From assembly GCA_036400075.1 (NCBI GenBank), contig DASWLV010000270.1, forward strand, positions 1 through 21,023: 21,023 bases of DNA, given 5' to 3'. Below the pieces are notes generated by a model. It was given only the letters and a program-made list of their open reading frames with translations. It did no database searches and was not told the origin of the DNA. The position numbers were made by a program, and so were the translations under genes. How positions within the stretch are numbered: position 1 is the stretch's first letter; the number at the start of each line of letters is the position of its first letter. The stretch is from JALZCH01 sp036400075. Its GTDB lineage: Bacteria; Acidobacteriota; Blastocatellia; Pyrinomonadales; Pyrinomonadaceae. Shown in pieces: positions 1 through 6,727 of this stretch.

Positions 1-115
1 GCGCGGTCTTGAAATTGGTTTGCCATCGAATCGTAGCCGTTGGATTTGCTTGTAAAAAGGTGGAAACGCCGAAAAGCAAAACGAACAAAGATGTGACAAT
101 TGATTTGATCAACAT
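1..115 (-). CDS. Secreted protein, N-terminal fragment (possibly thioredoxin-like)
   Basis: Partial gene: only the first 38 codons lie in the window and the rest runs off the left edge. It starts at an ATG (complement of 113-115). The N-terminus reads as a Sec signal peptide: MLIK, then a hydrophobic run (IVTSLFVLLFGVSTFL) and a possible cleavage site after LQA. The mature part begins NPTATIRWQTNFKTA. The W-Q-T-N-F-x-x-A pattern resembles the start of secreted thioredoxin-like proteins, where a similar segment precedes the fold, but the CxxC region is not visible, so that is a guess. No clear Shine-Dalgarno precedes the ATG. It lies 76 bases downstream of the pseudouridine synthase on the same strand and could be cotranscribed. 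A second frame over 1-60 is also open, so a sequence error cannot be excluded. Confidence 0.5.
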   Translation of the reverse strand, partial: MLIKSIVTSLFVLLFGVSTFLQANPTATIRWQTNFKTA

Positions 116-183
116 ACCGATTATTTTTTTATTTTGAGAAGCACAAAATGGCGTTCAATTGTAAAATTTAATCGCAGCAAAGT

Positions 184-216
184 AAATTCTTTTACGAAAG
201 CTCGGTAAAAGAATTT
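184..216 (-). terminator. Candidate AT-rich terminator hairpin at the end of the pseudouridine synthase gene
   Basis: A perfect 12-base inverted repeat, AAATTCTTTTAC (184-195) and GTAAAAGAATTT (205-216), with a 9-base loop. It spans the stop codon of the minus-strand gene ending at 192. Read on the minus strand the stem ends GAATTT followed by ACTTTG, a weak U-rich tail. The stem is AT-rich, so termination efficiency is doubtful. Confidence 0.3.
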
Positions 217-1088
217 TGCATTTCGTTCGGTAACACCGTTTCAAATTCAAGCCAGCCGCCGTTTGGATGGAAAAAGCCCAATTTTTGGGCGTGCAAACAA
301 AGACGCGCGAATTCGCGCCCGCCGTAAAGTGTGTCGCCGACAATCGGATGTTTGATTTCGGCGCAGTGAATTCGCAATTGATTGGTTCTGCCCGTAACGG
401 GTTCCAGTTCGAGCAAAGTTGTATCGCCACGCCTCTCTAAAACTTTAAATTTTGTCTCGGATTCTTTACCGTCGTGCAAAACGCGCCAGTGAGGTTTTTC
501 TTCGAGTCTGCCAATCGGCGCGGAAATTGTTCCTTCGTTTTCAGAAATGACGCCTTCGACTAAGGCGGCGTAAATTTTCTTGACCAGTTTGCGCTGAAAA
601 TGCGAACCCAAAATCCGCAAAGAGCGCGCTGTTTTGGCAATAACCATTAAACCGGAAGTTTCTTTGTCGAGACGGTGAACAATTCCGGGGCGAATCAATT
701 TCGGATTTTCGATTTCGGAATTCGGATTGAGATGAAAAACCAGAGCGTTTGCCAGAGTTCCTGATTTATCGCTGTTTGTTGGGTGAACGAGCATTCCCGC
801 GGGTTTGTTGACGACCAGAATTTCCTCGTCTTCAAACAAAATTTCAAGCGGAATGTTTTCCGGCGTCATCGCGGTTTTTGCCGCCGCATCAATTGAAATT
901 TCAACCACATCGCCGATTTTCAAGTGATAACCGACGGGTTGCGTTTCGCCGTTGACGTAACACAGATTTTGTCGAATCAAATCGGCGAGAAACATCCGGC
1001 TGTATCGGCTCAGATTTTCAAACGCGAATTTATCGAGCCGTTTTCCGGCGTCTTCCCATGTCGTTTGAAATCGAAAAGTTTGCAGCAC
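192..1088 (-). CDS. RluA-family 23S rRNA pseudouridine synthase (RluD-like)
   Basis: 298 residues, normal length for RluC/RluD-type enzymes, which isomerise specific uridines in rRNA to pseudouridine. An S4 RNA-binding domain occupies about residues 13-70 (GKRLDKF near 16-22, VNGE near 45). The catalytic domain follows, with NKPAGMLVHP at 94-103 and the family signature HRLDKETSGL at 138-147; Asp141 is the expected catalytic aspartate. A conserved GRTNQLRIH segment lies further on. The start is a GTG at 1086-1088: an in-frame TAA lies a few codons upstream and no in-frame ATG exists near the N-terminus. There is no recognisable Shine-Dalgarno. The gene is divergent from the SDR gene across an 80-base spacer. 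RluD versus RluC/RluB-type target specificity cannot be decided here. Confidence 0.92.
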   Translation of the reverse strand: MLQTFRFQTTWEDAGKRLDKFAFENLSRYSRMFLADLIRQNLCYVNGETQPVGYHLKIGDVVEISIDAAAKTAMTPENIPLEILFEDEEILVVNKPAGMLVHPTNSDKSGTLANALVFHLNPNSEIENPKLIRPGIVHRLDKETSGLMVIAKTARSLRILGSHFQRKLVKKIYAALVEGVISENEGTISAPIGRLEEKPHWRVLHDGKESETKFKVLERRGDTTLLELEPVTGRTNQLRIHCAEIKHPIVGDTLYGGREFARLCLHAQKLGFFHPNGGWLEFETVLPNEMQNSFTELS

Positions 1089-1168
1089 TTGTTTGAAAAG
1101 TTAAAAAGCGTACTTTAAAGCTGATTTCTGCTTGTTAGAATTTACCTAATAAACGAGGAAAACTGAAA

Positions 1169-1951
1169 ATGAGATTAAAAGGAAAAACAGCTCTGATAAC
1201 CGGAGCAGGTTCGGGAATCGGAAAAGCGACGGCGCTATTATTTGCCAAAGAGGGAGCGCAAATCGCTGCCCTCGAACGCGACGAAACGGATTTGCAGAAA
1301 GTTGTAGAAAAGATCAAAAAAGGCGGCGGTGAAGCCGCCGCAGTTGCCGCAGACATTTCCAGCCCGCTTGAAATGCGCCGCGCAATCGAAAAAACAATCG
1401 AAACATTCGGCAGACTCGATATCGTTTTCGCCAATGCGGGAATCAACGGCGTCTGGGCGCCGATTGATGAATTGGAGCCGGAGGAGTGGGACAAAACAAT
1501 CGAAACAAATTTGCGCGGAACGTTCCTGACTGCCAAATACGCGATTCCGCATCTCAGAAAACAAGGCGGTTCGATAATTATTACTTCTTCAATCAACGGG
1601 ACGCGAATTTTTTCAAACGCCGGGGCAACGGCTTATTCCAGCACGAAAGCCGCGCAAGTCGCATTTGCGAAAATGGCTGCGCTCGAACTGGCGAAACATA
1701 AAATCCGCGTTAACGTCATTTGTCCGGGCGCAATCGAAACCAACATCGAAGAAAGTACCGAAAAGCGAAACATCGAAAAAGCGAGCGAGCCGGTCGAATT
1801 TCCCGAAGGCACGACACCGCTCACGGACGGTGAACCCGGAACTGCCGGGCAGGTCGCCGAGCTTGTTTTATTTCTGGCTTCTGATGCCGCTTCGCACATT
1901 ACCGGAACCGAAATTTACATTGACGGTGCCGATTCGCTTTTGCGCGGTTGA
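1169..1951 (+). CDS. SDR-family NAD(P)-dependent oxidoreductase
   Basis: 260 residues, a classical short-chain dehydrogenase/reductase with a Rossmann fold in the cytoplasm. The cofactor motif TGAGSGIG is at residues 11-18, the NAG motif at 89-91, Asn114 stands in ETNLRG, catalytic Ser141 in TSSING, and Tyr156/Lys160 in YSSTK; so the full Asn-Ser-Tyr-Lys tetrad is present. The C-terminus ends with the usual LFLASDxASxITG-type segment. The Ser-Tyr spacing is two residues longer than the common 13. An acidic/Thr-Pro stretch near residues 200-225 is the variable substrate lid. The ATG is supported by GAGGA at 1155-1159. The substrate cannot be inferred: neighbours are a pseudouridine synthase (divergent) and glnE (same strand, separated by an inverted repeat). 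Confidence 0.92.
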   Translation: MRLKGKTALITGAGSGIGKATALLFAKEGAQIAALERDETDLQKVVEKIKKGGGEAAAVAADISSPLEMRRAIEKTIETFGRLDIVFANAGINGVWAPIDELEPEEWDKTIETNLRGTFLTAKYAIPHLRKQGGSIIITSSINGTRIFSNAGATAYSSTKAAQVAFAKMAALELAKHKIRVNVICPGAIETNIEESTEKRNIEKASEPVEFPEGTTPLTDGEPGTAGQVAELVLFLASDAASHITGTEIYIDGADSLLRG

Positions 1952-1954
1952 TTT

Positions 1955-2022
1955 TTACCACAGAGACACGGAGACACAGAGATTTTTATTGTTTTCTCTA
2001 TGTCTCCGTGTCTCTGTGGTAA
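1955..2022. repeat. Octamer-repeat hairpin between the SDR gene and glnE
   Basis: Two 28-base arms (1955-1982 and 1995-2022) are reverse complements with a single mismatch (C at 1977 against T at 2000), around a 12-base loop (1983-1994). The left arm contains three 8-base units: CCACAGAG, ACACGGAG, ACACAGAG (1958-1981). The element starts 3 bases after the SDR stop codon and ends 9 bases before the GTG start of glnE. From memory, translated stretches such as HRDTETQ and LCLRVSVV, which this element encodes, recur as spurious ORFs in databases from several phyla, so this is probably a dispersed element and not a private terminator. It lacks the T-run of an intrinsic terminator. Confidence 0.85.
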
Positions 2023-2031
2023 TTTACTTTC

Positions 2032-4647
2032 GTGAGTGAGGAAATCGAAAATCTAACCACTGATTTGCCGGACGCCGAAAGCGCGAAAAGGTTTTTCTCC
2101 GAACTCGAATCAAAACACCGGAGCGAAGCGAATAAACTTTTGCGCGAGCAGAATCGCGGTTTGCTTTCAGACGTTTTAGCGCTCTCGGCGTGGAGTCCTT
2201 TTCTGGCGACGACTCTTCTTCAGCATCCTGAATATATTGTCTGGCTCGGTCGAAACAGGCGCGAAAAACAAAATCGGACGCCGGAAGATTTGCTCGAATC
2301 TCTGGCGCGTTTTGCGCTGACAAATTCCGCGCTCGACACTCACACTTTGCTCGCGCGTTTTCGCCGCCGAGAGCTTTTGCGGATTTATCTCAACGACATT
2401 CGCAATTTAGTAACAATTGCGGAAACGACCGAGGAGCTTTCAAATCTCGCCGACGCCTGTTTGGAACACGCTCTGCGCGTTGCCAGACAGGAATTGGACA
2501 ATCGCTTCGGCGTCCCGCTCGAATCGGACGAAAAAGGAAAAGCGCGGCGCGGCGAATTTTGCGTCGTCGCGCTCGGAAAACTAGGCTCGCGCGAATTGAA
2601 TTACGCTTCGGACATTGATTTGCTGTTTCTTTATTCGAGCGACGGAATGACGAGCGGAACGGGCGCGCGCGGCTCGGTTTCCAACCGCGAATATTTCGTC
2701 AAGCTGGCTGAAAAATTAACCAATATCGTCGGCTCGCAATCGAACGAAGGCGCAGCTTATCGCGTTGATTTGCGGCTTCGCCCGCACGGGCGTGTCGGCG
2801 GGCTGGCGATTTCTATTCAAGAAGCCGCTAATTATTACAAACAAACGGCGCGCGATTGGGAACGGCAGGTTTTGCTTCGTTCTCGCTCGGCGGCTGGAGA
2901 CGCGCCGCTTTTTCGCCGGTTTTGGTCGGAAATCGAGAGCTTTGTTTATAGAACCGATGTGTCGGTCGAGGATGCTTTAGCGGCAGTTCGTCTTTCAAAA
3001 CAGAAAATCAATCAGGAACAGCGGGCGGAAAACGGTTTTAATGTCAAGCTCGGAACGGGCGGAATCCGAGAAATCGAATTTATCGCGCAGGCTTTGCAGC
3101 TTGCGCGCGGCGGCAGCGACGCCTGGCTGCGTGCGCCGCACACTTTGATTGCGCTGCGGCGTTTGGCTGACCGCGCTTATCTGGCGGAAAACGAGCTGGC
3201 GGCTTTGTCCGACGCTTATGTTTTTCTCAGGCGGCTCGAACATCGCCTGCAAATGGAACACGGGCTGCAAACTCACGCCGTTCCAGACGACGGTGAAAAA
3301 CGCCGACTTATCGCGCGCCGAATGAATTTTTCCGAAACCGAAAGTTTCGACGAATCTTTATCAATTCACACTGCGGCGGTCAATCGAATTTTTGAAAAAG
3401 TTTTTCGAGTGCGGAACGCGGATTATGGAGTGGGGATTGAAAATGCAGATTTAATTGCACCAATTGAAACGCAAATCGAGCAAATTGTTGCTGAAGCAGC
3501 GATAAAAACGGATGATTCCGAATTTCAACCGCAAAAATATTCTGAAATTTTACAAAAAGCTGTTTCAGAAACTGCAAATTTTCACGACGAATTGGCGGTT
3601 TTGCGCGTCGAATGGCGGAAATTTTACGAAGAAATCCGCCAATTCGATGCCGCCGAAAAATTGTCGCTTTTTGAATCAAAACGCCTGCAAACCGAATTAG
3701 CCGAAGCCGCTATAAACGCCGCGCTGCTGATTTCCAAAAAGGAAATGAGCAGGAGATTTCATTCCGCATTCCGCAGCCCGCATTCCGCACTCGATCTGGC
3801 TGTTTTAGGTTTGGGAAAGCTCGGTTCGGGCGGAATGGATTTCGGTTCGGATTTGGATTTGATTTTGATTTTTGACGATTCAAAAGAATCTCCGGTTGAT
3901 AAATTGACGAATGCGGAATTTTACGCACATGCGGCTGAAATTTTTGTCAGCTCGCTGTCGAGCTTGACGCGCGAAGGTTTTTTGTATCGGGTTGATTTGC
4001 GGCTGCGCCCGGATGGGAAAAACGGCGCGGTTTGTTCGGGGGCAAGCTCGTTTTTGGATTACGTCCGCGCGCGCGCGGCAGTCTGGGAATGGCTGGCTTA
4101 CGTCAAATTGCGGGCGGCTGCCGGAAATCTCGAATTTGCTCGAAGCGTTGAAGAAAATGCCCGAAAAAACATTCACGAGCGGGCTTGCGAGATTGGAAAG
4201 ACGGAATTAAAAACCGAAACAAAAAGAGTGCGCGAGCTGCTCGAACGCGAAAAAGCGAAAAATTTAAGACGCGGAGAAATTGACATCAAATACGGCGCGG
4301 GCGGGCTTCTTGACGTTTATTTTGCGGTTAGATTTTTGCAGTTGCGCGACAATGTGCCGGATGAAAATGAAAATCGCTCGACTTCCGCATCGCTCGAAAG
4401 ATTGCGCGCCGCCGGTTCGCTCGATGAAGAAGATTTTACGGCGCTCACGAACGGCTACGATTTTTTGCGCCGCGTTGACCACGCTTTGCGGTTGGCGGCT
4501 GGGCGGGCGACCAGAATTCCTTCGTCGTCGCATCCGCTTTTAAATCAAGTCGCCGTCCGCCTTCAAATTTCCGAAAAAGAGCTGCTCGAACTGCTTGTTT
4601 TGCGCACAACCGAAATTCGAGCCGCTTTTAACAGACTTTTCCGATAA
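2032..4647 (+). CDS. glnE: Bifunctional glutamine synthetase adenylyltransferase / adenylyl-removing enzyme
   Basis: 871 residues, somewhat shorter than the roughly 945 of E. coli GlnE. The enzyme attaches AMP to, and removes it by phosphorolysis from, a tyrosine of glutamine synthetase, controlled by PII and glutamine. Both nucleotidyltransferase halves are present. N-terminal half: GKLGSRELNYASDIDL near residue 181-196, RVDLRLRPHG near 244, GGIREIEFIAQ near 343. C-terminal half: GKLGSGGMDFGSDLDL near 596-611, RVDLRLRPDG near 653, GAGGLLDVYFA near 755. Both Asp-x-Asp pairs are intact, so both activities should be functional. Start is GTG at 2032; an in-frame TAA at 2020-2022 excludes a longer protein, and no Shine-Dalgarno is visible because a hairpin ends 9 bases upstream. 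No glnA or glnB is nearby. Two linkers carry relics of a 36-base heptad repeat (listed separately). Confidence 0.95.
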   Translation: MSEEIENLTTDLPDAESAKRFFSELESKHRSEANKLLREQNRGLLSDVLALSAWSPFLATTLLQHPEYIVWLGRNRREKQNRTPEDLLESLARFALTNSALDTHTLLARFRRRELLRIYLNDIRNLVTIAETTEELSNLADACLEHALRVARQELDNRFGVPLESDEKGKARRGEFCVVALGKLGSRELNYASDIDLLFLYSSDGMTSGTGARGSVSNREYFVKLAEKLTNIVGSQSNEGAAYRVDLRLRPHGRVGGLAISIQEAANYYKQTARDWERQVLLRSRSAAGDAPLFRRFWSEIESFVYRTDVSVEDALAAVRLSKQKINQEQRAENGFNVKLGTGGIREIEFIAQALQLARGGSDAWLRAPHTLIALRRLADRAYLAENELAALSDAYVFLRRLEHRLQMEHGLQTHAVPDDGEKRRLIARRMNFSETESFDESLSIHTAAVNRIFEKVFRVRNADYGVGIENADLIAPIETQIEQIVAEAAIKTDDSEFQPQKYSEILQKAVSETANFHDELAVLRVEWRKFYEEIRQFDAAEKLSLFESKRLQTELAEAAINAALLISKKEMSRRFHSAFRSPHSALDLAVLGLGKLGSGGMDFGSDLDLILIFDDSKESPVDKLTNAEFYAHAAEIFVSSLSSLTREGFLYRVDLRLRPDGKNGAVCSGASSFLDYVRARAAVWEWLAYVKLRAAAGNLEFARSVEENARKNIHERACEIGKTELKTETKRVRELLEREKAKNLRRGEIDIKYGAGGLLDVYFAVRFLQLRDNVPDENENRSTSASLERLRAAGSLDEEDFTALTNGYDFLRRVDHALRLAAGRATRIPSSSHPLLNQVAVRLQISEKELLELLVLRTTEIRAAFNRLFR
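3407..3442 (+). repeat. 36-base heptad-repeat relic inside glnE (copy 1)
   Basis: The stretch opens GAGTGCGGAACGCGG and closes GATTGAAA, and divides into 7-base units related to GCGGAAT (GCGGAAC, GCGGATT, ATGGAGT, GGGGATT). It encodes about residues 459-471 of GlnE (RVRNADYGVGI), in the linker after the first nucleotidyltransferase domain. It matches the reverse complement of 3757-3792 at 28 of 36 positions, with no gaps, including identical 10-base and 4-base ends. Confidence 0.6.
3757..3792 (-). repeat. 36-base heptad-repeat relic inside glnE (copy 2, inverted)
   Basis: On the plus strand the unit ATTCCGC occurs at 3761-3767, 3768-3774 and 3782-3788, with a variant AGCCCGC at 3775-3781. 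On the minus strand it opens GAGTGCGGAATGCGG and ends AATGAAA, the same ends and length as copy 1 at 3407-3442 but in opposite orientation. It encodes about residues 575-587 of GlnE (RFHSAFRSPHSAL), just before the second nucleotidyltransferase domain. The frame stays open and the domains on either side are intact. Confidence 0.65.
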
Positions 4648-4674
4648 ATAAACTGCGCGCGCCGATTGCGGCAG

Positions 4675-4703
4675 TTGAAAAAGTGTCGCAATTGCAGTAA
4701 ATT
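4675..4703 (+). promoter_or_regulatory. Candidate promoter for the secreted paralogue gene at 4759
   Basis: TTGAAA (4675-4680) and TAAATT (4698-4703) are spaced by 17 bases, a sigma70-like arrangement, about 55 bases upstream of the ATG at 4759. The -10 is only a partial match, and a weak hairpin GAGTA-AAA-TACTC (4718-4730) followed by a T-run lies between it and the gene. Confidence 0.25.
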
Positions 4704-4758
4704 ACGATTTGCACTCCGAGTAAAATACTCTCTTTTTTGTAGAAAGCTTAAAAAGCAA

Positions 4759-5436
4759 ATGAAAATCTCAAAATCAATCAAATTTGTGTTTCTCACCGCG
4801 TTCGTTTTAGGCGCGTTTTCAGCAATAAACGCGCAAACTGAGACGCTGACCAACGCGGAAATCGTGCGGATGTCGCAAGCCGGGTTGAGCAAGCAAATCA
4901 TCATTCAAAAAATTTCGGTTTCGACTGCTAAGTTCGAGCTGACGACTGATGAATTGGTGAATTTAAAAAAAGCGGGCGTTGACGACGATGTAATTGCCGC
5001 GATGTTAGAGGTCAGCCGCAAAATCAACAAGCAAAATGCCGGAACTCTCGTCGAGCCGAACCCGAATCCGCCGCCCAAAAAAGACCCCGACAAAACGGCG
5101 GCGCAGCTTTTGAAAGAAGCAAAAACAATTTCATTCTCGAAAAGCTCGGTTTATCCGGCGCTCAAAGATGTCGAAAGCTCTCTGATGAACAAGGAACGCC
5201 GCGCCCGTTGGGAGAGTTTCAATTTAACGATTGTGCAAAACGGTTTCGAGGCTGATTTGATTGTGGAAATCGGGCGCGAGTTTTTAACTCATTACAATTT
5301 CCGTGTCGTTGACGCCAAAACCGGCAGAACCATTGCCGCTTCCGGCGTAACCTCAATGGGCGGCGCGCTTGCCGGAAACGTCGCCGACAAATTGATCAAA
5401 AGGTTGAACGAGGTTTTGGCAAACGAATCGAAATAG
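4759..5436 (+). CDS. Secreted protein of unrecognised family, paralogue 1 (shared N-terminal domain)
   Basis: 225 residues from the ATG at 4759, chosen over the in-frame ATG at 4666 because it places a clean signal peptide at the N-terminus (MKISKSIK, hydrophobic core, cleavage after INA). No strong Shine-Dalgarno is visible. After the signal comes a helical-looking region of about 53 residues (TNAEIVRM ... DDDVIAAML) that matches the same region of the next gene at about 24 of 53 positions by eye, notably LKKAGVDDD and AAM. A Pro/Lys-rich linker (NPNPPPKKDPDK) follows. The C-terminal half contains FRVVDAKTGRTIAASG and a Gly-rich NVADKL segment, suggesting a small alpha/beta periplasmic domain. 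I do not recognise a named function. It follows glnE by 111 bases and precedes its paralogue by 305 bases. Confidence 0.82.
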   Translation: MKISKSIKFVFLTAFVLGAFSAINAQTETLTNAEIVRMSQAGLSKQIIIQKISVSTAKFELTTDELVNLKKAGVDDDVIAAMLEVSRKINKQNAGTLVEPNPNPPPKKDPDKTAAQLLKEAKTISFSKSSVYPALKDVESSLMNKERRARWESFNLTIVQNGFEADLIVEIGREFLTHYNFRVVDAKTGRTIAASGVTSMGGALAGNVADKLIKRLNEVLANESK

Positions 5437-5741
5437 TTCCCGGTGTTTCGATAAATCGGGCAAAACTAATTGATTAAACAAAGAAAATTCGGTGTTGTCT
5501 CAAATTTTATGCTCTGTGTTTTCTCCGTGACTTCTCCGTGAACTCTGTGGTGAGTTTTTCTCAAGGGAAACTTCACCACAAAGTTCACGGAGAAGTCACG
5601 GAGAGCCGCAGAGATTTCGGAGCATAAATTGTGAAACACCACCGAAAATTTCTTGCTCTTGCAACGATTTTGTACCTAAAGTGTGTCCAATCTTTACATT
5701 CCGTCAGGCAAAGAAAATTAAACAATTTAAAGGGAGTTAAT
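5437..5741. other. Spacer between the two secreted paralogues
   Basis: No gene of its own. The central part is the large inverted repeat at 5503-5630. The final 110 bases form the leader of the gene at 5742 and end with AGGGAG (5731-5736), a good Shine-Dalgarno. An in-frame upstream extension back to 5631 is open but begins inside the repeat, so I treat it as untranslated. I see no convincing -35/-10 pair in the leader. Confidence 0.6.
5503..5630. repeat. Large imperfect palindrome related to the CACGGAG repeat
   Basis: Core arms of 32 bases (5522-5553 and 5573-5604) are reverse complements with one mismatch, around a 19-base loop. The outer parts pair less well, but the ends match again: AATTTTATGCTC (5503-5514) against GAGCATAAATT (5620-5630), with one extra T. 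The arms contain short units ending in CGGAG or CAGAG, for example TTCACGGAG, related in wording to the octamer element at 1955-2022. The whole palindrome is 128 bases long and lies between two codirectional paralogues. No T-run follows, so it is not a simple terminator. Confidence 0.85.
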
Positions 5742-6608
5742 ATGAAAAGTAAATTATTTTCACTGGTCGTGCTTGCTGTAATTGCTTTGTCCGCGAGCTT
5801 TAACGTTTCCGCACAGGAAGTTCTAAATAATAAAACAATCATTGAAATGGTCAACGCCGGATTTGGAAAAGCCGTCATTATTGGAAAAGTTAAATCCAGC
5901 GCGGGAAAATACGACCTTTCGATTGATTCTTTAATGGCGCTCAAAAAAGCGGGCATTGACGACGAGATTGTTGCCGCGATGATTGAAGCTTATAACCGCA
6001 CAATGGGCACAGGCGGAAGCGCGGCGGCTGTTTCGTCAGACCCTAACGACCCGATGTCGCCGCATAATTACGGCGTATATCTTTTTGAGGAAACAGAGGG
6101 CGCGCGCAGATTGACGCAAATTGAACCTTCGGTTTCGGCGCAAAACCGCACGGGCGGAAAGGTTACACGGGCAATCACGCCGTTCGGATTAGGAAAAGTG
6201 AAAGTCAAAGCCAATCTTTCGGGAACCGCTTCTAAAATTCAACTTAAACAAAGCCAGCCGGTTTTCTATTTTTATCTCGACGCGAAAAGCGGCGGTTTGG
6301 ATACCTTAAGCGGAATTCCGTCAACGCCGAACGAGTTCGTGCTTGTCAGATTCAATATACGTGACGATAACAGGGAATTGACAATTGCAAAGAGCAACGC
6401 TTACGGCGCGAAGGGCGGTATTTCTGATGAAAGCGTCGTTGAGTTTTCATCTGAAAAAGTGGGTGAAGGAATTTACAAAATCACGCCGAAAGCTCCGCTC
6501 AAAAACGGCGAATACGCTTTTTATCTTTTAAATTCGGGAAATTCAAATGCCAGCAGGGCGATTGGCTCGAAATTCTTCGATTTTGGAATCCGTCTAGCTA
6601 ATTTGTAA
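5742..6608 (+). CDS. Secreted protein of unrecognised family, paralogue 2 (shared N-terminal domain)
   Basis: 288 residues from the ATG at 5742, supported by AGGGAG at 5731-5736 and by an N-terminal signal peptide (MKSKLFSLVVLAVIALSAS, cleavage near VSAQ). A longer reading from 5631 would begin inside a repeat and hide the signal, so I reject it. Residues after the signal repeat the domain of the preceding gene (NNKTIIEM ... DDEIVAAMI; LKKAGIDDE conserved). The C-terminal two thirds is different from paralogue 1: it opens NYGVYLFEE, is rich in beta-type segments (QPVFYFYLDA, FVLVRFNI, GEYAFYLLN) and ends FFDFGIRLANL, suggesting a beta-sandwich. The pair therefore shares a small N-terminal module with different C-terminal partners. 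No enzymatic motif is seen. A strong terminator lies 54 bases after the stop. Confidence 0.82.
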   Translation: MKSKLFSLVVLAVIALSASFNVSAQEVLNNKTIIEMVNAGFGKAVIIGKVKSSAGKYDLSIDSLMALKKAGIDDEIVAAMIEAYNRTMGTGGSAAAVSSDPNDPMSPHNYGVYLFEETEGARRLTQIEPSVSAQNRTGGKVTRAITPFGLGKVKVKANLSGTASKIQLKQSQPVFYFYLDAKSGGLDTLSGIPSTPNEFVLVRFNIRDDNRELTIAKSNAYGAKGGISDESVVEFSSEKVGEGIYKITPKAPLKNGEYAFYLLNSGNSNASRAIGSKFFDFGIRLANL

Positions 6609-6661
6609 GTTGTAATCAACAAATTGTTTCAACCGCTTTTCAACACAAAACCAAAAAGAAC

Positions 6662-6705
6662 AAGAAAAGACGCCCGGCTGCCGTCGTTTGGGCGTCTTTT
6701 CTTTT
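6662..6705. terminator. Bidirectional intrinsic terminator
   Basis: A perfect 14-base stem: AAGAAAAGACGCCC (6662-6675) and GGGCGTCTTTTCTT (6690-6703), with a 14-base loop. It has a GC-rich top, a T-rich right flank and an A-rich left flank, so it can act in both directions. It lies between the convergent genes ending at 6608 (plus) and 6728 (minus). Confidence 0.88.
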
Positions 6706-6727
6706 AACTCCGGGGCAAATTGTATTG

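Noticed and set aside
1955..2022. Octamer hairpin as an ordinary rho-independent terminator of the SDR gene.
   Set aside because: The stem is followed by AATTTAC, not a T-run, and the related wording at 5503-5630 in another spacer points to a dispersed repeat; termination as a side effect remains possible.
1965..2039. Reading frame containing HRDTETQ and LCLRVSVV after the SDR gene.
   Set aside because: It is a translation of the octamer hairpin, a kind of spurious ORF, not a gene.
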